Origin: Haloquadratum sp. J07HQX50
GTDB taxonomy: Archaea; Halobacteriota; Halobacteria; Halobacteriales; Haloferacaceae
Direction: 5' to 3'
Assembly (NCBI GenBank): GCA_000416005.1
Contig: KE356562.1
Coordinates: forward strand, 871,483 to 886,120
DNA: 14,638 bases
Below, piece after piece: positions 1-5,536 of the stretch. The first letter of the stretch is position 1. Each line of letters starts with the position of its first letter. Both the position numbers and the translations under genes were made by a program. The notes under the pieces were generated by a model. It was not told where the DNA came from. It ran no database searches and was given only the letters and a program-made list of their open reading frames with translations.

Positions 1-378
1 AGTGGCATTTCCACCAGCAGTTTCGAACGAAACAACCGCAATATTTAGCACTCGTTGGATGATATTGCGTGAAATATCGACGTTCTGAATACGCCGCAGC
101 GGTATCTCACGGTTGCGACGAGAGATGACCCCAGAGTCAATATCGAGACTATTACCCGTGAGATCGTATCGAAATCGTCTCACATAGGCAGTTTCGTATC
201 CGACAAGGCTGAACACGGCGAGACCTAAGATTCCAGCGATTGCCGGAAATCCGATTGCTCCGACGACTGGGAGACTTGTTCCTCCACGCAATAAGAAAAC
301 AGCCGCGATGAGGATACTTCCACCCCGTTGGAGAACACGGTACGGAATCGACAATGGAGAGAGCGTCGTTCCTGACAT
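1..378 (-). CDS. PH domain (bPH2, YdbT-like) membrane protein, 5' part only
   Basis: An open frame starts at an ATG at 378 and runs off the left edge, so only the first 126 residues are seen. The N-terminus carries hydrophobic stretches at roughly residues 20-35 and 42-60. These are followed by the segment with IDSGVISRRNREIPLRRIQ, which matches the start of a bacterial PH (DUF304/bPH2) domain: a short basic strand and an R-x-I-Q-N-V-D motif. The same motif (RIQHVD) occurs in the upstream neighbour. The start lies two bases after the TGA of that neighbour (TGA-GT-ATG), so the two are almost certainly co-transcribed, like the ydbS-ydbT pairs of other prokaryotes. The function of the family is unknown; membrane association is expected. 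The family is fairly certain, the total length unknown. Confidence 0.8.
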   Translation of the reverse strand, partial: MSGTTLSPLSIPYRVLQRGGSILIAAVFLLRGGTSLPVVGAIGFPAIAGILGLAVFSLVGYETAYVRRFRYDLTGNSLDIDSGVISRRNREIPLRRIQNVDISRNIIQRVLNIAVVSFETAGGNAT

Positions 379-380
379 AC

Positions 381-848
381 TCAAACAGCGTCTTCGCCCT
401 CTGATTGAATCGCCAGTGTCCGGAGTCGTTCACGCAGTTCGTTTGCCTGCTCTCGGGCCAGGCCTGGCACGGAGACGTCAGCGCCACGCGAACCAGCGGT
501 ATATACCACAGTGCTTGCAAGTCCCGTCGAACGTTCGACAGGCGATCGGCGGGTATCGACGTGTTGTATTCGAACGAACGGAACAACGGTCCTTACTTGA
601 GTGAAGACACCTCGCCTGAGATACAGCGCGTCGTCTCTGACTTCAAACCGCCAGATACGATATCGGAGGCTTGAAATAGCAACCCCGAGGGTCGCAACCG
701 CTATGAACACAACTGCAGGACTCCATAGGGGGAGTTGTGGAATAGTGAAATACCAGAGCACTCCAGCAAACAATCCACCAAGAACGGCCGCACTAAGGAC
801 TGAGCGGCCAATCCAGAGAAGTCGAATACGGGGGTGCAGTCGATTCAT
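381..848 (-). CDS. PH domain-containing membrane protein (YdbS-like, bPH2/DUF304)
   Basis: This is a 155-residue protein with two predicted membrane segments (about residues 17-33 and 42-60), followed by a bPH2 domain over roughly 61-140. The domain shows the family pattern of a basic strand (RYRIWRFEVRDDALYLRRGV), then P-F-V-R-I-Q-H-V-D and a C-terminal strand with VYTAGSRGADVSVPGL. The tail is acidic. Length and architecture match YdbS-type proteins, which sit beside a longer YdbT-type partner; here that partner begins two bases downstream. The start is the ATG at 848. Upstream there is a weak AT-rich box (876-884, minus strand) at about the right distance for an archaeal promoter. No enzymatic role is known; the pair may act in membrane stress or envelope homeostasis, which is inference only. 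Confidence 0.85.
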   Translation of the reverse strand: MNRLHPRIRLLWIGRSVLSAAVLGGLFAGVLWYFTIPQLPLWSPAVVFIAVATLGVAISSLRYRIWRFEVRDDALYLRRGVFTQVRTVVPFVRIQHVDTRRSPVERSTGLASTVVYTAGSRGADVSVPGLAREQANELRERLRTLAIQSEGEDAV

Positions 849-943
849 ATTAACGGACAGCGTTTTTGCTGAATCATTTTAATTGAATATATCTTAATCT
901 TTATCATTTGAAAGGTTGGCGTACGTAGGCCTCTATCATCTGC

Positions 944-1654
944 TTATTTGTGAGATGGCACTGAACGAATCATACCAGCGGTGACTGTACAATGCGGTGA
1001 GTAGTGAATTACCGGTTCGCTATCAGGAGCAGCAAATCCGCTTGCACTAAAAAGCGAATTTGCTCGGATATCTGCTGTCGCCTTAGCAAGGAGCCACGGT
1101 TCATGCTGAATAGTACCGACATAGATCTGATCGCCCTCGGTATAGAATCGATAGTTTTCAACAAGAAATGCTTCAAGTGAATTCGGGTCAACTTCAGTCG
1201 GCGTTGTCAGTGGGGAGTATGTCGCATCGAAGCGAGCAGGGGGAATATCAGACTCGGTCCGCCGACTCATAAGCGAAACTCTGTGGTCGTGACGCGTGAT
1301 TTGCATCTCTGCGGAATAGTATGGGAGTTTGAACAGTGACTGAGCGAGCCGTACACCGAGCCAGTCGTCAGCATCAAGATTAAAAAAATATACCCCTGAG
1401 GCCGATGTATCTGGGTCGGTGACATATGTCCGCAGATTTAATTCGGGAAACGTCCGGCCGATAGGTAATCCAGTTGGTCGAATATCTGTCATCTCAAAGC
1501 CAACAATTCCAAGCCAGCCACTACCGTCATATGTTGCCAGTCGCAGTCCAGCGGGGAGATGTTGCCGGATAACCCTTGGCTCAACGCGCCAGTGAGCGAA
1601 CAGAACGTCACGCCACTGCATTGAGAGCAGTTGTGTGCGTAACGCTGCGGTCAC
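944..1654 (-). CDS. DUF2071 family protein (YqjF-like, acetoacetate decarboxylase-like fold)
   Basis: This is a protein of about 236 residues belonging to the DUF2071 family. Diagnostic features are the N-terminal WRDVLFAHWRVEP segment, then HLPAGL, GWLGIVGFEM, the RPTGLP loop, FPELNLRTYV and the GVYFFNLDAD strand. A late Y-R-F-Y element and an H-E-P-W-L segment follow. The biochemical role of this family is unsettled. The open frame continues upstream to 1834, but the first 45-60 residues do not look like protein of this family. Three starts are credible: GTG at 1654 (chosen, because homologues usually begin about 10-13 residues before the W-R-D motif), ATG at 1621, and GTG at 1693. The last would be leaderless relative to the TATA-like box at 1713-1722. 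The gene is on the same strand as the PH-domain pair, 95 bases ahead of it. Confidence 0.8.
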   Translation of the reverse strand: MTAALRTQLLSMQWRDVLFAHWRVEPRVIRQHLPAGLRLATYDGSGWLGIVGFEMTDIRPTGLPIGRTFPELNLRTYVTDPDTSASGVYFFNLDADDWLGVRLAQSLFKLPYYSAEMQITRHDHRVSLMSRRTESDIPPARFDATYSPLTTPTEVDPNSLEAFLVENYRFYTEGDQIYVGTIQHEPWLLAKATADIRANSLFSASGFAAPDSEPVIHYSPHCTVTAGMIRSVPSHK

Positions 1655-1712
1655 TCGTCGTTTGACATTACGGGAGCGTGGAAGAACGGACACATAAGAT
1701 ATCAACCCTAAG

Positions 1713-1722
1713 ATTATAAAAA
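1713..1722 (-). promoter_or_regulatory. TATA-like box ahead of the DUF2071 gene
   Basis: On the minus strand this reads TTTTTATAAT. It lies 20-29 bases before the in-frame GTG at 1693 and about 60 before the GTG at 1654. Spacing of around 25 bases is typical for archaeal TATA boxes feeding leaderless mRNAs, so the box bears on start choice. The assignment rests on sequence and spacing only. Confidence 0.4.
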
Positions 1723-1956
1723 TTGAACAGAATACGGAGGCCTCGACCGATGAAGAGGTCCAAGATTCTCGGCGCTCCCCTGTTGGGATAGTGGCATATA
1801 GCAGTGGTTGGCAATCTGACCATCGTGTACACACGGGCCTGCAGTCATAGGATTTGGAATGTCAGTGTGTGCGTCACATCCTGAGCAAAAAGAATCACAT
1901 CACTCACAACTGTTACACGAGCATTTATTCACCAGGACACCTAATTAAGCGAGTAT

Positions 1957-2103
1957 ATGTCCGGTTGGCTCTGTGGAATTTGGCTCGTTCATCCCCCTGT
2001 CGTAGATGGTTTCATTTCATCCATCTCCCCGGCACCCGACAGCGTGAATACACGATCAGTGGACGGACTAGGCGTATCAGCCTCGATAGGTGGCATTGTA
2101 TGA
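1957..2103 (+). CDS. Candidate small leaderless ORF, 48 aa, possibly a frameshifted remnant
   Basis: The frame starts at an ATG at 1957. It encodes MSGWLCGIWLVHPPVVDG and then a Ser/Asp/Val/Gly-rich tail, ending at TGA 2101-2103. Composition (Gly, Val, Ile, Asp, few Arg/His) is much more protein-like than in the overlapping longer frame. A T-rich box (TTTATT, 1924-1929) lies about 28-33 bases upstream, a reasonable TATA position for a leaderless start. Just past the stop, the next frame carries another protein-like stretch (MFTGWSPVGTSGLTLTVATT, ending TGA 2201-2203). The two pieces may therefore be one gene broken by a +1 frameshift. The first 20 residues are hydrophobic enough for a signal or membrane segment. 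No family is recognised. Confidence 0.3.
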   Translation: MSGWLCGIWLVHPPVVDGFISSISPAPDSVNTRSVDGLGVSASIGGIV

Positions 2104-2182
2104 ACCGGCACAGTGCAATATGTTCACAGGCTGGTCACCAGTTGGGACCTCTGGACTCACTCTCACAGTTGCCACGACTCAC

Positions 2183-2218
2183 TGCCTCTCTGACACGGCT
2201 TGACCAGAGAGAGAGGCA
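2183..2218. repeat. Inverted repeat, 9-bp arms
   Basis: TGCCTCTCT at 2183-2191 is the exact reverse complement of AGAGAGGCA at 2210-2218, with an 18-base spacer. A shifted pairing (CTCTCTG with CAGAGAG) is also possible, because the arms are CT/GA repeats. It could be an operator or hairpin upstream of the NYN gene, or the terminator of the candidate ORF at 1957. No poly-T tract follows it. Confidence 0.45.
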
Positions 2219-2313
2219 ATGTAGCGCGAGCACAGAGCAGACACAGATAGCGAAGACGGCACCATCAGACACGAACTATAGCAGGTCAGTAACGCGGTCG
2301 AAATATACACGAT

Positions 2314-2811
2314 ATGACTGAAATACATCCTGCCCAGCGCGTCGCTGTTTTAGCCGATGCACAAAATCTCTATCACACTGCTCAGAGTCTCTATTCACAA
2401 AATATCGATTATTCTGCGCTGTTAACGAAGGCCGTCGCTGAACGCGAACTGGTGCGGGCAATCGCATATGTAATCCGGGCCGACTCGCCTGAAGAGGAGT
2501 CATTTTTTGAAGCACTTGTGGACATTGGGTTTGAGCCAAAAATAAAAGAGATTAAGACGTTCCATGATGGGTCAAAAAAAGCAGATTGGGATGTTGGGAT
2601 GAGTCTCGATGCAATCACTCTCGCAAACCACATAGATACGATGGTGCTGTGCACCGGTGATGGTGATTTCTCCCGACTCTGCTCTCACCTCCGTCACGAA
2701 GGTGTCCGTGTCGAGGTAATGGGCTTCAGGGATTCAACTGCCGAAGAACTCATTGCAGCAACAGATACCTTCATTGATCTTGCTGAGCGTAAGGAAACGT
2801 TCCTGTTATGA
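2314..2811 (+). CDS. NYN domain protein (LabA/DUF88-like, PIN-fold putative RNase)
   Basis: This is a 165-residue single-domain protein of the NYN (PIN-like) superfamily, whose members are metal-dependent RNases. The conserved acidic positions are all visible. Strand 1 has VAVLADAQNLY (Asp15, Asn18). The middle has KKADWDVGMSLDAI (Asp91 and Asp93). The LCTGDGDFSRL motif carries Asp116 and Asp118. The closing strand VRVEVMGFRDSTAEEL is typical of the LabA/TIGR00288 group. The ATG at 2314 is preceded by ACTATA at 2275-2280, somewhat far for a strictly leaderless start. It stands alone on the plus strand, divergent from the DUF2071 gene and convergent with the presenilin-type gene. The substrate is unknown; RNA cleavage is a family-level inference. 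Confidence 0.85.
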   Translation: MTEIHPAQRVAVLADAQNLYHTAQSLYSQNIDYSALLTKAVAERELVRAIAYVIRADSPEEESFFEALVDIGFEPKIKEIKTFHDGSKKADWDVGMSLDAITLANHIDTMVLCTGDGDFSRLCSHLRHEGVRVEVMGFRDSTAEELIAATDTFIDLAERKETFLL

Positions 2812-2883
2812 CCAAACATTACAGATCACACGGTCTCGCATAGAGACGTCGCTAGTTTGATTATGCCAGCCCGAACCATCGCT

Positions 2884-2898
2884 ATTTTACCGGAAAAT
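2884..2898. terminator. Small palindrome between convergent genes
   Basis: ATTTT-ACCGG-AAAAT forms a short, AT-rich inverted repeat in the 97-base gap where the NYN gene (plus) and the protease gene (minus) converge. On both strands it offers a T-run, which archaeal RNA polymerase can use for termination. Only sequence and location support this. Confidence 0.3.
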
Positions 2899-2908
2899 CG
2901 ATACCACC

Positions 2909-3874
2909 TTACAGTCCGACAGCGCGTAACAATGGAATACCGGTGGCGAGTGTTCCGATGAGATAGCCGCTAATAGCACCCCCGTTGAGCAGTGGTAATC
3001 CGGCGTGTGCCCGTCCTTGTAGTACCATCCACTGTAGGACAAAAAAGCCGACAAACGTTCCTATCATGGCAGAGAGTGCTGGCATTGTCATTGCTGGAAT
3101 TCCTGGGACTCCGAGTGATGGTGCCAGTTCCGAGGGAAGAAAGAACGCTGCACTTGCGATGAGTATTGTCGGTATAACTGCGTCCCCAAGCCCAATGAAG
3201 AATACGTCCCGAATCCCATCTTCGGTGTGGGTCTGATCTGGCATTGATTCCCTATCGAGTGCATCGTCATCGTCTTGCGAGCGTAATTTCGATTGAGTAT
3301 CTTCAAGAAATGAGTACGAGAGTGTCGTTGGAATAACGAATAAAACTGGTAATCGGAGCTGGAGGACTCCATCGGCAAGGTCAAGCATATGTTCTGTCCC
3401 ATAGACACTGATTGCATCGTAGACCGCCAGTACAACGAGTAAAACGAGCGCTGGTAGCAGTCCGAAGCTAATGCCAAAAATACCGCTTGCACCGGCGCCC
3501 ATTATAACTCCAATGCTATCGATGACATACCATTCAGGATACACCCACAGTCCCACTCCCAGCGTGACTGATCCAATCAACGCAAGGGGCCATGTGACAA
3601 ACACTGAGAATACGTAGAACGTCGTCCCTGCTGCAGCAGTGGTAATGACCCCGCGAATAAGCCGATCCAAGTCGAACTTCATAGCTGCCAGCATGGACAG
3701 TGTGACGATGAGGATGACGCCTACATACACGAGACTATTTGTTGGATTTGTCGGATCTTCGACTGCTTGATACCCCTCGCTATAGAAAGAGGGAAGCAGT
3801 GCGAGTGCTCCAAGCTGAATGCTAAGGAATAGCACTGCAGCAAATCCAACCCCAAACCCGACACGAGAGCGCAT
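2909..3874 (-). CDS. Presenilin-family intramembrane aspartyl protease (PSH)
   Basis: This is a 321-residue polytopic membrane protein with about nine hydrophobic segments. The two catalytic motifs of presenilin/signal-peptide-peptidase GxGD proteases are present in order: YD at Tyr152-Asp153 within VLAVYDAISVYGTEHM, and GLGD at 228-231 (catalytic Asp231) within FIGLGDAVIPTIL. The third motif, normally PAL, reads PLL (294-296) in AGLPLLNGG near the C-terminus. An acidic, non-membrane linker (about 191-222, with a run of four Asp) separates the two catalytic halves, where other presenilin homologues have a variable loop. It acts in the membrane, cleaving transmembrane segments of unknown substrates. 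The ATG at 3874 lies 29 bases after the gar1 stop, so it is the last gene of the srp19-gar1 unit. Confidence 0.92.
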   Translation of the reverse strand: MRSRVGFGVGFAAVLFLSIQLGALALLPSFYSEGYQAVEDPTNPTNSLVYVGVILIVTLSMLAAMKFDLDRLIRGVITTAAAGTTFYVFSVFVTWPLALIGSVTLGVGLWVYPEWYVIDSIGVIMGAGASGIFGISFGLLPALVLLVVLAVYDAISVYGTEHMLDLADGVLQLRLPVLFVIPTTLSYSFLEDTQSKLRSQDDDDALDRESMPDQTHTEDGIRDVFFIGLGDAVIPTILIASAAFFLPSELAPSLGVPGIPAMTMPALSAMIGTFVGFFVLQWMVLQGRAHAGLPLLNGGAISGYLIGTLATGIPLLRAVGL

Positions 3875-3903
3875 CCTACCGCATCACCACGAGAAGCAGA
3901 CGT

Positions 3904-4131
3904 TTAGCGGGCATACAACTTTGCCCCCAGATACCGCCCGAGTGGGAGGTCCGAATGCGGTGTGATTGCCACATACGGACGTGACACCGGTCCAAATATA
4001 TCAACTATCCGCCCGATATGTGTTAATGACTCATCAATTACCTCTTCACCAATCTCTAATTGTGCCGATTCAGAACTTCGAGCAATCAACAGATTCTGTA
4101 CGACCGATTCAGCGGTACCTACTCGATGCAT
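3904..4131 (-). CDS. gar1: H/ACA ribonucleoprotein subunit Gar1
   Basis: This is a 75-residue protein with the Gar1 fold signature. EIGEEVIDESLTHIGRIVDIFGPVSRPYVAI covers the small beta-barrel with its conserved I-G-R-I-x-D-I-F-G-P-V core. L-G-A-K-L-Y follows at the C-terminus. Gar1 binds the Cbf5 catalytic subunit of H/ACA RNPs, which make pseudouridine in rRNA under guide RNA direction. The archaeal version lacks the Gly/Arg-rich tails of eukaryotes, and none are seen here. The start ATG at 4131-4129 shares its A with the TAA of srp19 (TAATG), so translation is coupled. Pairing with srp19 links two RNA-binding housekeeping proteins. Confidence 0.9.
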   Translation of the reverse strand: MHRVGTAESVVQNLLIARSSESAQLEIGEEVIDESLTHIGRIVDIFGPVSRPYVAITPHSDLPLGRYLGAKLYAR

Positions 4132-4415
4132 TATGTGTCTCGTAAAATACTCATATATGCGACAATAGCTTGAACAAGATCATTCTTCGTTGAATCACTC
4201 GCCCCCTTGACGAGGACGCGACCTCGCGGTTCCCACTCACGCGGGTGCGCTTTGTCGCGCTCAATCACGGCATCATAGCCGATCTGTTGCACTGCCTCTG
4301 CGATTTCGTCTACCGATGGCTCCTCAAGTGCCTCTGATTTAGCAACCCGTCGCCCTTCGCTGCGAGTAACTGCCGCATCTACATAACGCGGCCAAATCAC
4401 ATTCTCGACAGCCAT
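4131..4415 (-). CDS. srp19: Signal recognition particle 19 kDa protein (SRP19)
   Basis: This 94-residue protein matches archaeal SRP19 in length and motifs. The N-terminus has [19 protein letters not shown] (the conserved W-P-x-Y-x-D and S-x-x-x-G-R-R-V elements that contact SRP RNA). The middle has [28 protein letters not shown], and RGRVLVKG closes the fold. SRP19 binds the tips of 7S RNA helices 6 and 8 and helps SRP54 assemble, allowing co-translational targeting to the membrane. The ATG at 4415 is 39 bases after the upstream small gene, and the stop overlaps gar1. The 7S RNA gene itself was not seen in this window. Confidence 0.93.
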   Translation of the reverse strand: MAVENVIWPRYVDAAVTRSEGRRVAKSEALEEPSVDEIAEAVQQIGYDAVIERDKAHPREWEPRGRVLVKGASDSTKNDLVQAIVAYMSILRDT

Positions 4416-4454
4416 TAATTCTGTATCAACGTTCGGCGGTAATAGCCTGTCGAG

Positions 4455-4703
4455 TTACTCGTCGGCTTGAATTGCCGCTGCAGCTGCATCGGACGCGTGG
4501 GTATCACCACTTGCCTGCGTATGTGTGTGATGATAAAATCGTATCATGCTTGTGTTCGATTCCAGAACGGGCTCAAAACATACTCGTTGGAACCTCATAT
4601 TTTCGATGAGATTAATCATAAGTCCTGTTTCGTGAAGTGAGACTGATTCATAGGCGTGTTCGCAAACAGGACAGGTCGTAGGTGCATCGGCTGGCACACG
4701 CAT
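4455..4703 (-). CDS. Small conserved-looking Cys/His protein, function unknown
   Basis: This is an 82-residue protein with no recognised function. It opens with TTCPVCEHAYESVSLHETG, a single C-x2-C pair (Cys11, Cys14) followed by His16, His24 and a lone Cys42. This could form one zinc site or a zinc-linked dimer. A middle strand FEPVLESNTSMIRFYHHTHT follows, then a low-complexity Ala/Asp tail. Composition and the 39-base gap to srp19 make it a real gene and the likely first gene of the srp19-gar1-protease unit. The start ATG at 4703 is the first in frame. No transmembrane segment is seen. It may be a haloarchaea-specific family, but this was not checked. Confidence 0.7.
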   Translation of the reverse strand: MRVPADAPTTCPVCEHAYESVSLHETGLMINLIENMRFQRVCFEPVLESNTSMIRFYHHTHTQASGDTHASDAAAAAIQADE

Positions 4704-4776
4704 AATTGTGGACTATTGATACGGAATCAAGAGTCAATTGGTCGTAAGTTGAAAGTATCCAGCTCGTGTAAAGTAG

Positions 4777-4839
4777 TGGGCGGATCCCGTCGTCGATGGG
4801 TATGGCGACGGACAGGATTCAGCTGGCGCGCTCCGCCCA
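4777..4839. repeat. Nested inverted repeat, possible structured RNA or operator
   Basis: An outer pair TGGGCGGA (4777-4784) and TCCGCCCA (4832-4839) is perfectly complementary over 8 bases. Inside it, CCGTCG (4787-4792) pairs with CGACGG (4806-4811). The left arms are separated by only two bases and the right arms by 20, giving an asymmetric two-stem structure. It lies immediately before the TATA-like box at 4841. It is GC-rich within an AT-rich gap. It is not a tRNA: no T-arm can be formed. Confidence 0.5.
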
Positions 4840-4840
4840 G

Positions 4841-4846
4841 TATATT
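4841..4846 (+). promoter_or_regulatory. TATA-like box (TATATT)
   Basis: TATATT lies 21-26 bases upstream of the ATG at 4867, the spacing expected for a leaderless haloarchaeal transcript. It directly follows the inverted repeat ending at 4839. Confidence 0.35.
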
Positions 4847-4866
4847 GAGAGAATCATGGCAAATAT

Positions 4867-5076
4867 ATGTCTTTTGTATGGCCCAGTCATTCTCATCATG
4901 AGCGACCCTCCACTCACCGCTTGCACGGTTCATTGCTCGGAGATTGTGACTTCATTTGCAACAGTCGTTGGGAATATGATTTTCTTGATTCGAAACGGAG
5001 CGTGCAAACTATCGTTCCAAGTCAAATTGGTGTGGTTTCGAATATACATATTGGTCATGTTACCAACGACTGGTAA
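4867..5076 (+). CDS. Candidate small leaderless ORF, 69 aa, unknown
   Basis: The frame starts at an ATG at 4867 with a TATA-like box at 4841-4846. The first third is His/Ser/Arg-rich and unconvincing. The second half (GDCDFICNSRWEYDFLDSKR, then a Val/Ile-rich stretch ending HIGHVTNDW) has haloarchaea-like composition with Asp, Glu and aromatic residues. A competing frame (4796-5167, 123 codons) overlaps it and is hydrophobic and Cys/Leu-rich. At most one of the two is real. It could be a small protein, a decayed gene fragment or chance. No family is recognised. Confidence 0.25.
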   Translation: MSFVWPSHSHHERPSTHRLHGSLLGDCDFICNSRWEYDFLDSKRSVQTIVPSQIGVVSNIHIGHVTNDW

Positions 5077-5127
5077 GAGGGGCAAATCGCCTATCCTTCC
5101 ACTCAGCAGGTGTTTGGAACATAATTT

Positions 5128-5263
5128 TGATCATGTGAAGCGGAATACACAGAGTGATCTGACGTGACTCGTGCGTGCAAGGGATGTATGTGCAGCGCTC
5201 ATATCAGTTGATCATAAAAATGAATTATTTTGATCGGTGACACAGCTCAACTCATCATGATCA
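5128..5263. repeat. Cluster of TGATCA palindromes
   Basis: TGATCA occurs at 5128-5133, 5209-5214 and 5258-5263 (the last within the 8-base palindrome ATGATCAT), plus the near-match TGATCG at 5231-5236. Between 5210 and 5235, GATC-ATA-AAAAT and ATTTT-GATC form an imperfect inverted repeat around GAATT. Three copies of a 6-base palindrome within about 140 bases is more than chance would suggest. They sit 270-410 bases ahead of dapA and could be repeated operator sites or simply AT-rich sequence. Confidence 0.4.
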
Positions 5264-5320
5264 TTATTTAGGAGGGACTGGTGGGAACTCTGCACTATTT
5301 ATACACGTGCTCGTGGCGAA

Positions 5321-5330
5321 ATATATTTAT
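5321..5330 (+). promoter_or_regulatory. TATA-like box ahead of the GC-rich island
   Basis: ATATATTTAT lies 18-27 bases before the ATG at 5348. A second AT-rich box (TTTATA, 5298-5303) lies further up. They would start a transcript at about 5345-5350, well ahead of the separate dapA promoter at 5505-5511. Confidence 0.4.
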
Positions 5331-5347
5331 TTGTTCACATCACGTAT

Positions 5348-5443
5348 ATGAGTATGATTGGCGCAGGACTGTCATCGTCGGGCTATAGGGCGCCGGCAGT
5401 ACCGCGTCTAGTCGTCCTTTTGTGCATGAAGCGTGTTCAGTAA
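5348..5443 (+). CDS. Candidate 31-codon leader ORF upstream of dapA
   Basis: The ATG at 5348 follows a TATA-like box by about 20-25 bases and encodes MSMIGAGLSSSGYRAPAVPR, then a short Leu/Val-rich segment, ending with TAA at 5441-5443. It contains only one Lys codon, so classical lysine attenuation is unlikely. The hairpin at 5444-5478 begins on the base after the stop codon. It may be a small protein, a leader peptide, or a chance frame in a non-coding RNA. Its composition is not clearly coding. Confidence 0.22.
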   Translation: MSMIGAGLSSSGYRAPAVPRLVVLLCMKRVQ

Positions 5444-5478
5444 CACCGGTTGCAGGCGTAGCATCCCTGTCTCCGGTG
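5444..5478 (+). repeat. Hairpin with symmetric internal loop
   Basis: CACCGG (5444-5449) pairs with CCGGTG (5473-5478). Inside, CAGG (5453-5456) pairs with CCTG (5466-5469), leaving a 3x3 internal loop (TTG opposite TCT) and a 9-base apical loop. It lies in the GC-rich island, directly after the stop of the 31-codon ORF and before the dapA promoter. No T-run follows, so it is not an obvious terminator. It could be part of a small RNA. Confidence 0.5.
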
Positions 5479-5504
5479 GTTCGCTGGTGCGGGCGCGTAC
5501 TGAT

Positions 5505-5511
5505 ACTATAC
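5505..5511 (+). promoter_or_regulatory. dapA operon promoter (TATA box)
   Basis: ACTATAC lies 26-32 bases upstream of the dapA ATG at 5537. No Shine-Dalgarno sequence lies between it and the start, so dapA is probably translated from a leaderless mRNA, the common haloarchaeal arrangement. This would be the main promoter for the six-gene operon. Confidence 0.5.
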
Positions 5512-5536
5512 TGACTGAATATACGCAAACTGACGA

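Larger units (their letters stand above)
1655..2313. other. Gene-poor gap between divergent DUF2071 and NYN genes
   Basis: A 659-base interval separates the two divergent genes. It holds the upstream promoter region of the DUF2071 gene, one candidate 48-codon ORF (1957-2103), a hairpin (2183-2218) and the promoter region of the NYN gene. A long frame (1854-2321, plus) is open, but it is rich in Arg, His, Ser and Cys, as expected for a non-coding frame, and it runs into the start of the NYN gene. Confidence 0.6.
4704..5536. other. Large divergent intergenic region upstream of the dap operon
   Basis: This is an 833-base gap between the small Cys/His gene (minus) and dapA (plus). It contains, in order, a nested inverted repeat (4777-4839), a TATA box with a possible 69-codon ORF (4867-5076), an AT-rich stretch with three TGATCA palindromes (5128-5263), and two TATA-like boxes at about 5298 and 5321. 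A GC-rich island (about 5345-5500) and the dapA promoter complete it. No large gene is supported. Its length is notable beside the tightly packed operon it precedes. Confidence 0.7.

Noticed and set aside
1854..2321. 155-codon plus-strand open frame
   Set aside because: Very rich in Arg, His, Ser and Cys with no recognisable motif, overlaps the NYN start, and a different frame in the same stretch looks more protein-like.
4778..4839. tRNA gene (7-bp acceptor-like stem GGGCGGA/TCCGCCC with a 2-base connector)
   Set aside because: Only about 61 bases long, no pairable T-arm or anticodon arm, no GTTC-type T-loop; it is not a functional tRNA.
4796..5167. 123-codon plus-strand open frame
   Set aside because: Composition (Cys, Leu, Ile, Lys) is unlike other proteins here, no TATA box or Shine-Dalgarno at a fitting distance, no family features; the shorter 4867 frame has better promoter spacing.
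5345..5536. Lysine riboswitch or T-box ahead of dapA
   Set aside because: No lysine-riboswitch five-helix core or T-box motif is visible, and dapA appears leaderless; such elements are also not expected in haloarchaea.
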